Source: CAZUZD01 sp964624465 (GTDB taxonomy: Bacteria > Planctomycetota > Planctomycetia > Isosphaerales > Isosphaeraceae). From it: DNA of 64,000 bases. The stretch covers positions 1 to 64,000 of the forward strand of contig CAZUZD010000001.1 in assembly GCA_964624465.1 (NCBI GenBank), written 5' to 3'. Positions 42,901 through 50,863 of the stretch are shown in pieces (positions within the stretch are counted from its first letter, which is position 1; every line of letters starts with the position of its first letter). A program made the position numbers and the translations under genes. Below the pieces are notes generated by a model. The model did no database searches and was not told the DNA's origin. It saw only the letters and a list, made by a program, of their open reading frames with translations.

Positions 42901-43200
42901 CACCTGGACCGGGTCAACCGGCCGACGGCCGTCGGCTGGAAGAGCCCCACCCTGGCGCACGACTTCCCCAGGCACCAGGCCTACCTGCTGCACGACCTGG
43001 GCGGCTTCTGGCCGCTGCGGCCCCGCTTCCAGCCCACCGAGGAGCCCCCCGGCGCGGCCGTCGGCTTCTACCTGGTCATCCGCCGGCGTCACCCGGCCGG
43101 CATCCCGAACCCGTCCGCGGACCGGCCGATGGCCTCCGCCTGGTCCGGACGGGCGCCGGCGGATCCTTCGCCCGCGGCGTTCGGCTCGGTCGCCAGGTAG
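39985..43200 (+). CDS. Pseudokinase with membrane segment, PEGA and FGE-like domains
   Basis: This 1071-aa protein begins as a Hanks kinase: glycine loop EVIGQGPLGCVHRGHD and VAIK with Lys34. The catalytic loop is HLAIHPGN (residues 122-129), so the HRD aspartate is gone, and DFG is DAR at 141. An APE remnant (YLAPELLEEQG) persists. One membrane helix is at about 370-392. A PEGA domain lies near 572-625 (VEVTTVPADAKVRIDGEVAR). A formylglycine-enzyme/SUMF1-like domain spans about 733-1035 (FVRLEGGPFLEGFEED, APFYASTTPVTWREWFRVMG). Phosphotransfer is unlikely. It ends the Tad locus and may sense or scaffold. ATG 39985 follows GGGAGAG. Confidence 0.75.
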   Translation: MLDDKEIFEVIGQGPLGCVHRGHDLTIDAEVAIKVHHDRVRGLLARYPEYWEAQERLARRSAGRRDLVRILEVDPEGGRIVTDFLPRHLGDCPRYKPRHVIGITQKVLKALDALHTQCGVMHLAIHPGNIRRDDSGILLGDARGIPPGGRRDELISALTSLASSPEASAQGEPRTLYLAPELLEEQGSQIGPAADLYATGMTAVRLLVGPSLVRRLPAFPDRADAADAWARWQLDRSRSIAAVLDAHAEIPEGFRELLLRLTAKSLDERHDRAQEALEDLRASLRRVVAVSAPRPTGGRAVSAPGPTRELAPSPTAEGRLGPAAFTTGLKTARVGILKPARPSPEPANPLAEAARASFQAARSHWQGSFPIRLAALGLLVALMAWAVLPRPDSALRPAEFLITNDEVVGRLTVARVLEPAGEGAGTTDQPPPSEIVINSASIEKLRSIRKDLPDGPYLVTIAAPDHEELHERIRLDARRQFAFALKRRWVKVRLQGLNQELQEVRYQLPTETQSSEGVLSELMLPVGKESRVDLERAGYERRTVTVRVPRDASSVFDDPQEIRLERLPLRTRRVEVTTVPADAKVRIDGEVARPAGSFHLAGGKHTLVVQREGYADVTRVLDVVPEETPERVEVRLTRPVRPVRFLVGPETQLRVTQLTPDRAPLPIDTRAGETLELETGTVLAIDASAEGMAWGRQRTVVRVEPGASVQEIRVTTAAPREVRFDGLDLSFVRLEGGPFLEGFEEDVYSRVARRKLLPLLNAAKLPDDRDIDPAGLSLKIYRNRQQLREESARNPARMVQVAPFYASTTPVTWREWFRVMGAGLLPGEAGADPAAFLERMGDLPATNLPFLACQQFRVREEARLRAAGLLDEAHALSLPTKLEMEYLLKGGLSAADVLARQIDPLDRAALLDQSLAERAQVWTDLEQQATSTARVQPASAGEPNRLGIHLGNVASWIHDGAGKQGAMILGPSHLDRVNRPTAVGWKSPTLAHDFPRHQAYLLHDLGGFWPLRPRFQPTEEPPGAAVGFYLVIRRRHPAGIPNPSADRPMASAWSGRAPADPSPAAFGSVAR

Positions 43201-43418
43201 GTGGGGAGGCGATCGGTGTCGACGCGGTCGCCGAACCACGTGGCGATCCCCATCGGGTGGGCCCGGGACTTGGCATGGCGAGCTGGCTCCGGGAGACTGG
43301 GGACCACGCTGAAGTCCTGCCCCTGGCGGTGATCGCCCCGGGCCGCTGGACCTGACCCGGCCGGGATCGCGGGGCCGCCGGACCACGACGTCGAGGTCTG
43401 CCCGGGAGGGCTGGTGCG

Positions 43419-46400
43419 ATGCCAACTCGCGATGCCGGGAGTGATCGTCGGACCCAGTCGCACGCGCGGGCGTTGCTGGGTCGGATCGATCTCGGCGGCG
43501 CCGGAATCCTGCTGGTCCGGGGCGAGCCCGACCCCGATCGACTGCTGACCCTGATCTCGAGCTGGGGCGACCCGCCGACGGTCGACCCATCGCCTGTGGA
43601 CCTGGGGTTCGCGGCGGCGGACCTCGTCCCCCTGACCCGTGGTGGCCTGGGGACGAGGTCACGGTCGGTCCAGCGCTGGCGCTCCGAGCTCGAGACCCGG
43701 CTCGCCGGCCGGATCGGCCCGGCCGAACGCCGGGCCCTGGACGAGGAGCGGGCGGAGCTCGACCAGATCGCGGCGCGCCTGGCGGGCCTGCACGGGCTCC
43801 TCGACGAGCCTCCGGATCGCTCCCGGCGGTTTTGGCTGGCCCCCGACGAGGAGGCCGCGCATGCGGCCATGCTCCGGGACCGGCTGAGCGGCCGCTTCGT
43901 CCCGGCCGAGGTCGCGTGGCTGGCCCGGCTCATCCACTGGACCCGGGGCAGGGGGGCCCTGGAGCGGTTCCTGACCACGGTCCGCGAGGGCCTCGGCTCT
44001 CCGGCCGAGCAGGCGTCCCGGCAGACGATCACCCAGTTCCTCGACCTGGTGACCGGGGCGATCGCATCGCTGCCGCCGGCCGAGCACGGGAAGCCGCCGG
44101 ATCCGGGCGTGTTCCGGAGGACCTTGCAGGACCCGGAATTCGCGGCGCGGGTTGCACGCCTGCGGCGTGCGACCGAACGCTTGCCGGCATCGCTGCGGGG
44201 GCCCGACCGGCTGGGGCTTCCCGGCCGCGATTCCGAGATCAACCTGAGGCTGCTGCGGAATCGCTGCCACCAGCTCCTGGAAGCGGTCCCGGCGCCGCCG
44301 CCCTGGGACGGCCTCGCCGCCATCGCCGCGCTGTACCTGACCGACGGTGCCGAGGTGGCCCTGAGCTGGGCCGCGGCCCAGCGGCACCTCGACTCGCCCT
44401 GGGAGGCCGAGTCACTGCGGCGGGGGGCCTCCGACCCGGGCTACCGCCTGCTGCTCGAGCGCCTGGAGCGGATCCCGGAGACAGACCTGGAGGAGCTGCG
44501 GCGCTTCCACGCGTCAGGGGCCACGCTCGAGGACCTGATCTGGTGGGCGTCCCGGTCCGGGGAGCGTCTCGGCAAGGACCAGCGTCCCGAGGCGCTCGGC
44601 CCGTTCCGGATCATCGTCGAGTGGCTGCGGGTGCACGGTTCGAAGTTGACCGAGGAGGAGCTCACCGGCTTCTGGGAGGCGGTGGCGACCGGGCCCGGAG
44701 CGGCCGTCGCCGTGAGCCTCGCCGGGTTCCTGGGCTGGCTGGGCCACCCTGCCGCATCGCTGGTGGGCGAGGTGGACGGCCTGATCCGGATCCTCTGCCT
44801 CCCGGCGTTTCGCACGGCGACGGTCGACCGGCTCCGCGCCTGGAGCGACCCGCCGGCGCGGGGTCGGCTGCCCGTTGACTGCCCGGAGGGCCTGCCGCCG
44901 GAGCTGGGTCGCCTCATGCGACGGCTGTCCTATTTCCAGCGCCTGGCCGGCGAGCCTGCGCGGGTCCCCGGCTCGATCCGCAGGCCCCTGGAATCGGCAG
45001 CCCGTACCGAGCACGAGCTCGCCTTCCTGCGAGGCCTGGGGGAGCGCCGCGATGCCGAGCAGGCGGCGCGGCTGGCGCACCTGGAGCGCCGGCCGATCTC
45101 GCCTCCGGGACCGGCGAGCGTGCGCGTCGATCGGCTCGTTCGCCAGGCGCACGAGGTGATCGCCATCACCGCCGTGGCCGCCGCTCGGACGCTGGTCCGG
45201 GCCGAGGTCGCCGACTGGTGGCGGAGCCGGTTTGGGAGCGAACCGGCCCTGGAGCAGTACCGCTGGCAGGAGCTTACCGAGCTCATGCGCTGGGCGGAGG
45301 CGCTCGGCGAGGACGGGCGGCAATCCGTGGGGGCGATCCTGGCCGCCTACCACGCCCACGGCGGCGCGTCTCGGAGCCAGTTGCCCGCCAATGCCGGCTG
45401 GCTGACCCGGGCCGCCGGCGCGATCGATCTGGACGAGTGGCTCCGACCGCCACGGCAGACCGCGACCGTCGGCAAGGGCAAGAAGGCGCGGACGTACACG
45501 ATCGCGGTCGCGACCGACCCCCGCGACGTCTTCCTGATGGGGTCCCGGTTCCAGACCTGCCTGGGACTGCACGACGGCCAGAACCGGGACGCGGTGATCG
45601 CGAACGCCGCCGATGCCAACAAGGCGGTGCTCTACGCGTTTGCCGAGGACGGAGCTCCGGCGGCGCGCCGGCTGGTGGGGGTGACGCCCGACTGGGGGAT
45701 GGTTGGCTATCGGCTCTACGCACACGAGCGATCGGAGGAGTTGAAGCAGGCGATCGAGGCCTACTGCGGGGCCTGGGCCGCCCGGGCGGGTCTGAGGCTG
45801 GCCGACACCGGAGCCCCGGCCGTCCTGGCCCGGCGGTTCTGGTACGACGACGGTGCGGAGCCCTGGTCCGCCGCGGCCCTGGCCGCATACCGTCGGCTGC
45901 GGCCCGAAGGCGCGGCTCCGGCCGTCCCGGTCCTGCCCGCCCTGCTGTCCAGGCTCCACGCCGCCATCCGGGCCCAGGACCGCGCCGCGCTGGAGTCGCT
46001 CGACGACCTCGATCTGGGATCGGACTGGTCGACGGCCGTGGCGTTCTGGCGGTTGCGCGTCGGCGGCGTCGCCCCTCCTGCCGGAGGGGTCAAACCGTTC
46101 GAGGCGACCGTCCTGTCCGACCATCTGGCCGCCACCGGCCAGCTCCGCGGCGCGGCCGACCCGCTGCAATGGGACCTGCCGGACGAGCCCGAACCGGAGC
46201 TCTGGCATCAGCTGTTCTGGAGTCTGTTCGGCCTGCTTCCGCCGGATCGCCGCGCGCTGAGCAACGGCTCAGACCTGCTCCTGCGAGTCCCCCCGGGCGA
46301 TGGGGCCTGGCGTTCCCGGTGCTTCAGCACGTGCCGGATCACTCCCGCCCTGGCAGCGCTCGGATTCCGCAAGGTCATCGCCCTGCTCGGTCGGTACGTG

Positions 46401-47318
46401 CAGTGGGCTCCCGAGTCGAGCTGCGGTTGCCCGCAGGATCTGCGGCCGCACTGGGCCAGGGTCCTGCAACTGGCCTGGCTTCGCGAACCGGATGTCAGCG
46501 TGGCGTTGGAGGCGATCGCAGACCCGGAGCCGCTGACCCGGGAGATCCTCCGGGCATTCTGCCTGCGACAGCCCGAGCGGCGGTTCCAGCAGCCGCTGCG
46601 GCGGCTCCTGCGCACCCTGCCGGCCGGCGAGGAGACGGTGGCGGTGCGTCAGACCCTGCGGTCGATGCAGGCTCGGTTCGCGACCCGGGACGAGGCCGAT
46701 GAACTCGAAGCGATCGTGCTGGGCTCCCACGGCTCGACAGCGGATCGCCTCGACGGCCTGGCACAACTCGCCCGGCATCCCGGACGCCTCGACGCCGCCC
46801 TGGCCGCCGTGCTCTGTGCCGTCTGGGCCGGGGGGGAGCGTGAGCAGGTGGGGCTGGCGATCCGGGAGGCCTTCGTCCGGGCGTGCGCCGCCCGCCTGGA
46901 CGAGTGTGACTGGCAGGTCTGGCCGCTGCTGCACTGGCTCGCCACCCTCGACCCGGACCGCCAGGCCCGTCTCCTGGCCAGCCTCTGGGCGACCGGAGAG
47001 TCCGACCCGCCGGCGAGCCGCTTCGTCCTGGCCCAGATCCTCGAGTCCGAGCATGCCCTCGGCCGGACCGTGATCCTCCAGGCCTTGAACCACCCCGACG
47101 CCCCGATCCGGCAGGCGGCCATCCGCCTGCTGCAGACCTACGCCCATCAGCGACCGGAGGAGCTCACGCTCATGCTCAGCCGATGCGCTCCATGGATCCA
47201 CCCGGACTCGTACGACGATCTGCGGCGTGGCGCCCCGGGGGAACCGCCCGACGGGCCCGATGCCACGTCGCTGCCAGGAGTCTCACCGGACTTCCGAGAG
47301 CGGGGGACCCCCTCATGA
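43419..47318 (+). CDS. 1299-aa protein of unknown function with HEAT-like C-terminus
   Basis: No known domain covers the first 680 residues, which look helical and soluble. Near 703-770 a distinctive block reads DVFLMGSRFQTCLGLHDGQN, ANAADANKAVLYAFAEDG and ARRLVGVTPDWGMVGYRLYA. It has a 'TCL.l..G.N' loop and an 'ANKaVlYA' strand reminiscent of a small fold in large uncharacterised planctomycete proteins. The last 350 residues are HEAT-like (ALNHPDAPIRQAAIRLLQTY). No signal peptide or membrane helix is seen. The stop is ATGA-linked to a repeat-protein gene, so the two probably work together. GGGAGGG precedes ATG. Confidence 0.6.
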   Translation: MPTRDAGSDRRTQSHARALLGRIDLGGAGILLVRGEPDPDRLLTLISSWGDPPTVDPSPVDLGFAAADLVPLTRGGLGTRSRSVQRWRSELETRLAGRIGPAERRALDEERAELDQIAARLAGLHGLLDEPPDRSRRFWLAPDEEAAHAAMLRDRLSGRFVPAEVAWLARLIHWTRGRGALERFLTTVREGLGSPAEQASRQTITQFLDLVTGAIASLPPAEHGKPPDPGVFRRTLQDPEFAARVARLRRATERLPASLRGPDRLGLPGRDSEINLRLLRNRCHQLLEAVPAPPPWDGLAAIAALYLTDGAEVALSWAAAQRHLDSPWEAESLRRGASDPGYRLLLERLERIPETDLEELRRFHASGATLEDLIWWASRSGERLGKDQRPEALGPFRIIVEWLRVHGSKLTEEELTGFWEAVATGPGAAVAVSLAGFLGWLGHPAASLVGEVDGLIRILCLPAFRTATVDRLRAWSDPPARGRLPVDCPEGLPPELGRLMRRLSYFQRLAGEPARVPGSIRRPLESAARTEHELAFLRGLGERRDAEQAARLAHLERRPISPPGPASVRVDRLVRQAHEVIAITAVAAARTLVRAEVADWWRSRFGSEPALEQYRWQELTELMRWAEALGEDGRQSVGAILAAYHAHGGASRSQLPANAGWLTRAAGAIDLDEWLRPPRQTATVGKGKKARTYTIAVATDPRDVFLMGSRFQTCLGLHDGQNRDAVIANAADANKAVLYAFAEDGAPAARRLVGVTPDWGMVGYRLYAHERSEELKQAIEAYCGAWAARAGLRLADTGAPAVLARRFWYDDGAEPWSAAALAAYRRLRPEGAAPAVPVLPALLSRLHAAIRAQDRAALESLDDLDLGSDWSTAVAFWRLRVGGVAPPAGGVKPFEATVLSDHLAATGQLRGAADPLQWDLPDEPEPELWHQLFWSLFGLLPPDRRALSNGSDLLLRVPPGDGAWRSRCFSTCRITPALAALGFRKVIALLGRYVQWAPESSCGCPQDLRPHWARVLQLAWLREPDVSVALEAIADPEPLTREILRAFCLRQPERRFQQPLRRLLRTLPAGEETVAVRQTLRSMQARFATRDEADELEAIVLGSHGSTADRLDGLAQLARHPGRLDAALAAVLCAVWAGGEREQVGLAIREAFVRACAARLDECDWQVWPLLHWLATLDPDRQARLLASLWATGESDPPASRFVLAQILESEHALGRTVILQALNHPDAPIRQAAIRLLQTYAHQRPEELTLMLSRCAPWIHPDSYDDLRRGAPGEPPDGPDATSLPGVSPDFRERGTPS

Positions 47319-47899
47319 GCGATGGGAGGCGATCGGTGCGGACCCTGCCACGAATCACGAAATCCGTGGCGGAAGAGCTGGTCCGGTCGAAGCCGGAGCT
47401 GATCTCGGTCGACTGTCGCGAGATCGATGACGACGCGGCCGAGGTCCTGGCCAGTCACGACGGCAAGCTGTACCTCGGGAACTTCGAGTCGCTGAGCCTG
47501 TCCGACGGCGCCGCACGGTGCCTCGGGTCGCACCGGGGCGAACTGGTGCTGATCGGCCTGAATCCCCTGAGCGATGCGATTGCCGAGGGCCTGAGCCGGC
47601 ACCAAGGCGACCTCGTCCTGAACTTCGTGACCCACCTCTCCGACGCGGCCGCGAGCCATCTGGCGGGCCATCGTGGCTGGTTGTCGCTGGCCGCCCTGCG
47701 TGCGCTGTCCGACACGGCCGCAGCGCACCTGAGCCGGCACCGGGGCTCGTTGCGGCTGATCGGCCTGGAAACCCTCTCGGACCAGGCTGCGCGGAGCCTG
47801 GCGAGCAGCGACGGGGATCTGGAGCTCCGGCTCGAAAAACTCCCCGAGTCGGCCGCGGCCATCCTTCGAGAGCATCCATCGCTCCGCGAGGAGGATTGA
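47315..47899 (+). CDS. Leucine-rich-like 'LSD' repeat protein
   Basis: This 194-aa protein is made mostly of 24-residue repeats of the type 'LSD.AA..L..H.G.L.L.GL': SLSDGAARCLGSHRGELVLI, GLNPLSDAIAEGLSRHQGDL, FVTHLSDAAASHLAGHRGWL and LRALSDTAAAHLSRHRGSLR. They resemble leucine-rich repeats common in planctomycetes. There is no signal peptide. It overlaps the end of the large upstream gene by ATGA and so is presumably a binding partner for it. Confidence 0.7.
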   Translation: MSDGRRSVRTLPRITKSVAEELVRSKPELISVDCREIDDDAAEVLASHDGKLYLGNFESLSLSDGAARCLGSHRGELVLIGLNPLSDAIAEGLSRHQGDLVLNFVTHLSDAAASHLAGHRGWLSLAALRALSDTAAAHLSRHRGSLRLIGLETLSDQAARSLASSDGDLELRLEKLPESAAAILREHPSLREED

Positions 47900-47924
47900 C
47901 CCGGCCCGGGGCCGAGCCCGGGTC
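47898..47924 (+). terminator. Hairpin at the end of the Tad-side genes
   Basis: GACCCGG and CCGGGTC form a 7-bp stem with a 13-base loop starting at the stop codon of the repeat-protein gene. It lies in an 89-bp convergent gap, so it suits a terminator for plus-strand transcription. Confidence 0.45.
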
Positions 47925-47953
47925 GGCCGGATCAGGGGTGAGCTTGCAGGCGG

Positions 47954-47980
47954 CCCGACCCGGCTCACCGACGGGTCGGG
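47954..47980 (-). terminator. Hairpin at the end of the minus-strand exported-protein genes
   Basis: CCCGACCC and GGGTCGGG form a perfect 8-bp stem with an 11-base loop, eight bases beyond the stop of the minus-strand gene at 47989. It fits a terminator for the leftward genes. Confidence 0.5.
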
Positions 47981-47988
47981 GGGCGATC

Positions 47989-49158
47989 TCAGGGGAGGTC
48001 GGCCGGCTGGCCACGGTCGTAGCGGACGGAGATGACGTCGCGGACGCCGTCGAAGTCGTAGCGGACCACCTGGAGCGGGAGGTCGATCTTCCGTCCCAGG
48101 ACGGTCGCGACCTGCTCGTCGTCGTTCATGGGCCGGAAATCCTGGCCGGCGTCGCGGGGCCGGTTGCGGACGTCCCAGGCCCGTGCGAAGGACGCGGTGA
48201 TCGCGCCGAGGTCGACACGGTCCGCCGGCAGGACCTTGCCGGCAATGGCGTCCACGCGTCGGCCCACCTCGAACTCGCGCCCGCCGGCGGCGCGCTCGTT
48301 CTCGAACCAGCCGCCGATCACGATGCTCGATCGCGGCGCCACGATGAGCCGGCCGTCGCGGAGCTCCTTGCGCTCGTGCAGCGCCAGCACGCTCAGGCCG
48401 TCGATCAGCAGTTCCACCGCCGCCGGCTCGTCCGAATCGTTGATCAGGCGGACCTGATAGACGTCGCCCGGCTGGAGGCGGGTCGCGGCCTGGCCGCCCT
48501 CGACGCGGATCCCCTGCGGGCGGGCCGAGCCGTCCGGCCCCTTCACGAGGACCTCGAGGCCATAGGGGCTCCGCGCCGACGTGCGGACGACCGTCGTCGA
48601 CTCGCCGCCGGGGGCCGGCTGGACGCTGACCGTCGGGGTGGCGACCTGCCGGGCCAGCTTCAGCCTCTGCTCGGCGACGTTCCGGCCGCGGATCTCGACC
48701 GTCTTGCCGGTGAGCTTCGCGATCATCACCGGGTCCCGGATCAGGAACGGGTTGTTGCGATACTCCTTCAGCCGCTCCCCCGATTGTCGTGCCAGCAGGA
48801 ACGTGACGTTCAGGGCCAGCAGCCGAGGATCCTGGCCGTCGGGCCCCAGGTCGTAGCGGCCCGAGAGCGTGAACGGCGCGTCGCCGGCGATCGGCACCCG
48901 GTTGAATTCCAGGGCCTTGATGAGTTCCCGGGCCAGCACCGATCCGCCGACCGAGTTGGCCCGATCCCGCACGTACTGGAACTCGCCGACCGTGACAGCG
49001 GTGACGCCGGCCTCGCGGAAGTCTCCCTCCGACCGGGTCTGGACCCACGTCTCGAGCGTGTTGGAGAGCTCATCCGCCCGCGCCGGCGAGCCGGGTCCCG
49101 TGGCCAGGGCGAAAAGGAACGGGACGAAGGCCACCGTCGCACTCAGGGTCCTCGACAT
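47989..49158 (-). CDS. Secreted protein of unknown function
   Basis: This 389-aa protein uses ATG 49158, with GGGAG eight bases upstream. A signal peptide (MSRTLSATVAFVPFLFALAT, then GPGSPARADE) is followed by an alpha/beta region TAVTVGEFQYVRDRANSVGG and VLARELIKALE. This is loosely like the FlgO/LpoB-type 'i.v..f......g..l...l...L' fold that binds envelope partners. A mid-region reads 'YGLEVLVKGPDGSARPQG' and RLQPGDVYQVRLINDSDEPA, a beta-sandwich with the look of PEGA-like or DUF4384 domains in planctomycetes. No enzyme motif is present. Confidence 0.55.
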   Translation of the reverse strand: MSRTLSATVAFVPFLFALATGPGSPARADELSNTLETWVQTRSEGDFREAGVTAVTVGEFQYVRDRANSVGGSVLARELIKALEFNRVPIAGDAPFTLSGRYDLGPDGQDPRLLALNVTFLLARQSGERLKEYRNNPFLIRDPVMIAKLTGKTVEIRGRNVAEQRLKLARQVATPTVSVQPAPGGESTTVVRTSARSPYGLEVLVKGPDGSARPQGIRVEGGQAATRLQPGDVYQVRLINDSDEPAAVELLIDGLSVLALHERKELRDGRLIVAPRSSIVIGGWFENERAAGGREFEVGRRVDAIAGKVLPADRVDLGAITASFARAWDVRNRPRDAGQDFRPMNDDEQVATVLGRKIDLPLQVVRYDFDGVRDVISVRYDRGQPADLP

Positions 49159-49188
49159 CGGACGCACTCCCAGTTCAGGGGGATCGAC

Positions 49189-50751
49189 TCAACGGCCGGG
49201 CTGTGAAGCGGACTTGAGCCCCGCGGGGGTCTCGACGCGGCCGGCGAACCGGATGGTGCCCGCGCGGCGATCCAGGATCAGGAACAGGAACGGATGGTCG
49301 GCGCGGAGCCGGATCGTGCCCTCGGCTTCGGCCCCGAGGGCCTTCAGTTCCACCCGAGTCGTGACGCTGGCGACGGTCCCCGCCGGATGCAGCAGGATCT
49401 CGCCGGCCTGGGTGACGGCCCCCACCGCCAGGTCGATGTCCCCGGCCAGCCCGGACAGCTCGGCCGACCCGGAGAAGGGGGCGACCAGACCGAGCGCTTC
49501 GAGGGCCTGGCCCAGCGAGCGCTCGCCGGCGTGGCGGAACACGGGTAGCTGGATCTCCACGGTCCGGGAGTTCAGCGTGGACAGGGCGCCGGCAATCTCG
49601 CGGGTCACCTCGGGTGTCAGCTCGGGGATCGGCCCGCGCCGTCGTGGCAGCAGCAGCAGGAACGAGGCGTCGGCGTCGCGGTATGGGATCTCGGCGAGGT
49701 CGAACGCCGTCGTGCTCGCGTGCAGCAGCCGCCGGGTGTCGCCGAAGAACTCGGCGGGATGGCGGTGTCCGTCGGCATCCTCGAACTCGCCGGGCTGGGC
49801 GGCGGGGAATGGGACGACCCAGGGGGATCGGAACTCCGCGACCGAGAGCAGCACCAGTTGCGTGTCGCGATCGGCCCGGGCCCAGGACGCGAGCCGCTCG
49901 GGATTCGATCGCGCTGCGGCCGGCAGCAGGGTCCCGAGCCGCTCGAGCTCGGCGGCCTTCGGGCGCTGGAAGTCGACGGCGAGCAGGCCGGCGTGGAACT
50001 CGGTCCGGGCGCGGTGGGCGAACCCGGGCGTGAGCAACACGTCGGGTCGGTGCAGCACCACGCGGCGCTCCTCGAACGCGGGGGCCGTCGGCTCCGACCT
50101 GGGGGCCGGCTGGGTCGGGGTGGCGAGCGTGACGACGCGGCCCGTCTCGTACTGGTAGATCTGGAGTTTGACCGCTGGCGCCGGGTCGGGCAGGCCGCCG
50201 ACGACCGCGGCGAGGTCGGCGGGGGTCCGGGTCGGCTCGCCGTTGGCGCTCAGGATCAGGTCGTTGACCTTCGGGCCCGAGGTCGCCAGGGCCGGCGCGA
50301 CCTTGCGGACGATCAGGCCATAGCCACCGTTGGCCTCGGCCTGCACTCCGAGCGTCGGCCTGGGCTTCACCATCGGGCCCGTGCCCGGCGCGGTGGGGAC
50401 CCCGATCGCCTCGGCGGTCTGGAGGGCTGGTGGGAAGAGCCGGTCGAGCTCCTCGGCCGTCCGGCCCGAGGCACCCGTCCGCACCAGGCGCATCAGCATC
50501 GCCAGGCTGTGGGGGGCCAGCAGGGCGTTGCTGCGGGGCTCCAGGGACTGGTCCGCCTTCAGGAGGCCGGCGGTCAGGGTCCATTCCGCCTCGAGCCGCC
50601 GCGCCGGGTCCTCGACCGTCGCGGGCCCGTTCGCGGTGGCGGCCGAGGCCCGGCCGGCGTCGCTGGCGGCACCACTCACGGCGACGGTGAGCAATCCGGT
50701 CACGACGAGCCGGGGGAGTCTGCTCGGGGAGCGATCGATCCGGATCTGCAT
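49189..50751 (-). CDS. Exported serpin with an inserted PDZ domain
   Basis: This 520-aa protein has a signal peptide (RLPRLVVTGLLTVAVSGAAS). Serpin helix B region: NALLAPHSLAMLMRLVRTGA (compare 'N.l.SP.Si...L.....GA'), then SGRTAEELDRLF. At about 128-205 a PDZ domain interrupts the fold: PTLGVQAEANGGYGLIVRKV, GPKVNDLILSANGEPTRTPA. Serpin sequence resumes (LSVAEFRSPWVVPFP). A reactive-loop hinge of small residues (HPAGTVASVTTRVELKA) leads to the C-terminal signature RADHPFLFLILDRRAGTIRF, AGRVETP at about 483-508. A serpin would trap a serine or cysteine protease; a caspase-like peptidase is encoded nearby. ATG 50751 was chosen for the leader; 50793 is possible. Confidence 0.75.
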   Translation of the reverse strand: MQIRIDRSPSRLPRLVVTGLLTVAVSGAASDAGRASAATANGPATVEDPARRLEAEWTLTAGLLKADQSLEPRSNALLAPHSLAMLMRLVRTGASGRTAEELDRLFPPALQTAEAIGVPTAPGTGPMVKPRPTLGVQAEANGGYGLIVRKVAPALATSGPKVNDLILSANGEPTRTPADLAAVVGGLPDPAPAVKLQIYQYETGRVVTLATPTQPAPRSEPTAPAFEERRVVLHRPDVLLTPGFAHRARTEFHAGLLAVDFQRPKAAELERLGTLLPAAARSNPERLASWARADRDTQLVLLSVAEFRSPWVVPFPAAQPGEFEDADGHRHPAEFFGDTRRLLHASTTAFDLAEIPYRDADASFLLLLPRRRGPIPELTPEVTREIAGALSTLNSRTVEIQLPVFRHAGERSLGQALEALGLVAPFSGSAELSGLAGDIDLAVGAVTQAGEILLHPAGTVASVTTRVELKALGAEAEGTIRLRADHPFLFLILDRRAGTIRFAGRVETPAGLKSASQPGR

Positions 50752-50863
50752 GATGCCCTCGTGCGATTCGACTGGCGGCGGACGGTCACGCAAGTGCAGC
50801 GGCTACCGACGGCCTCCGGGGTCTGCTCGGAACCCCGGGGGCCCGTGGAGTCCCGAGCCGGGT

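Noticed and set aside
39835..43662. A 1275-codon open frame on the minus strand
   Set aside because: It is antisense to the pseudokinase-PEGA-FGE gene, with Arg/Gly/Pro-rich filler and no recognisable domain.
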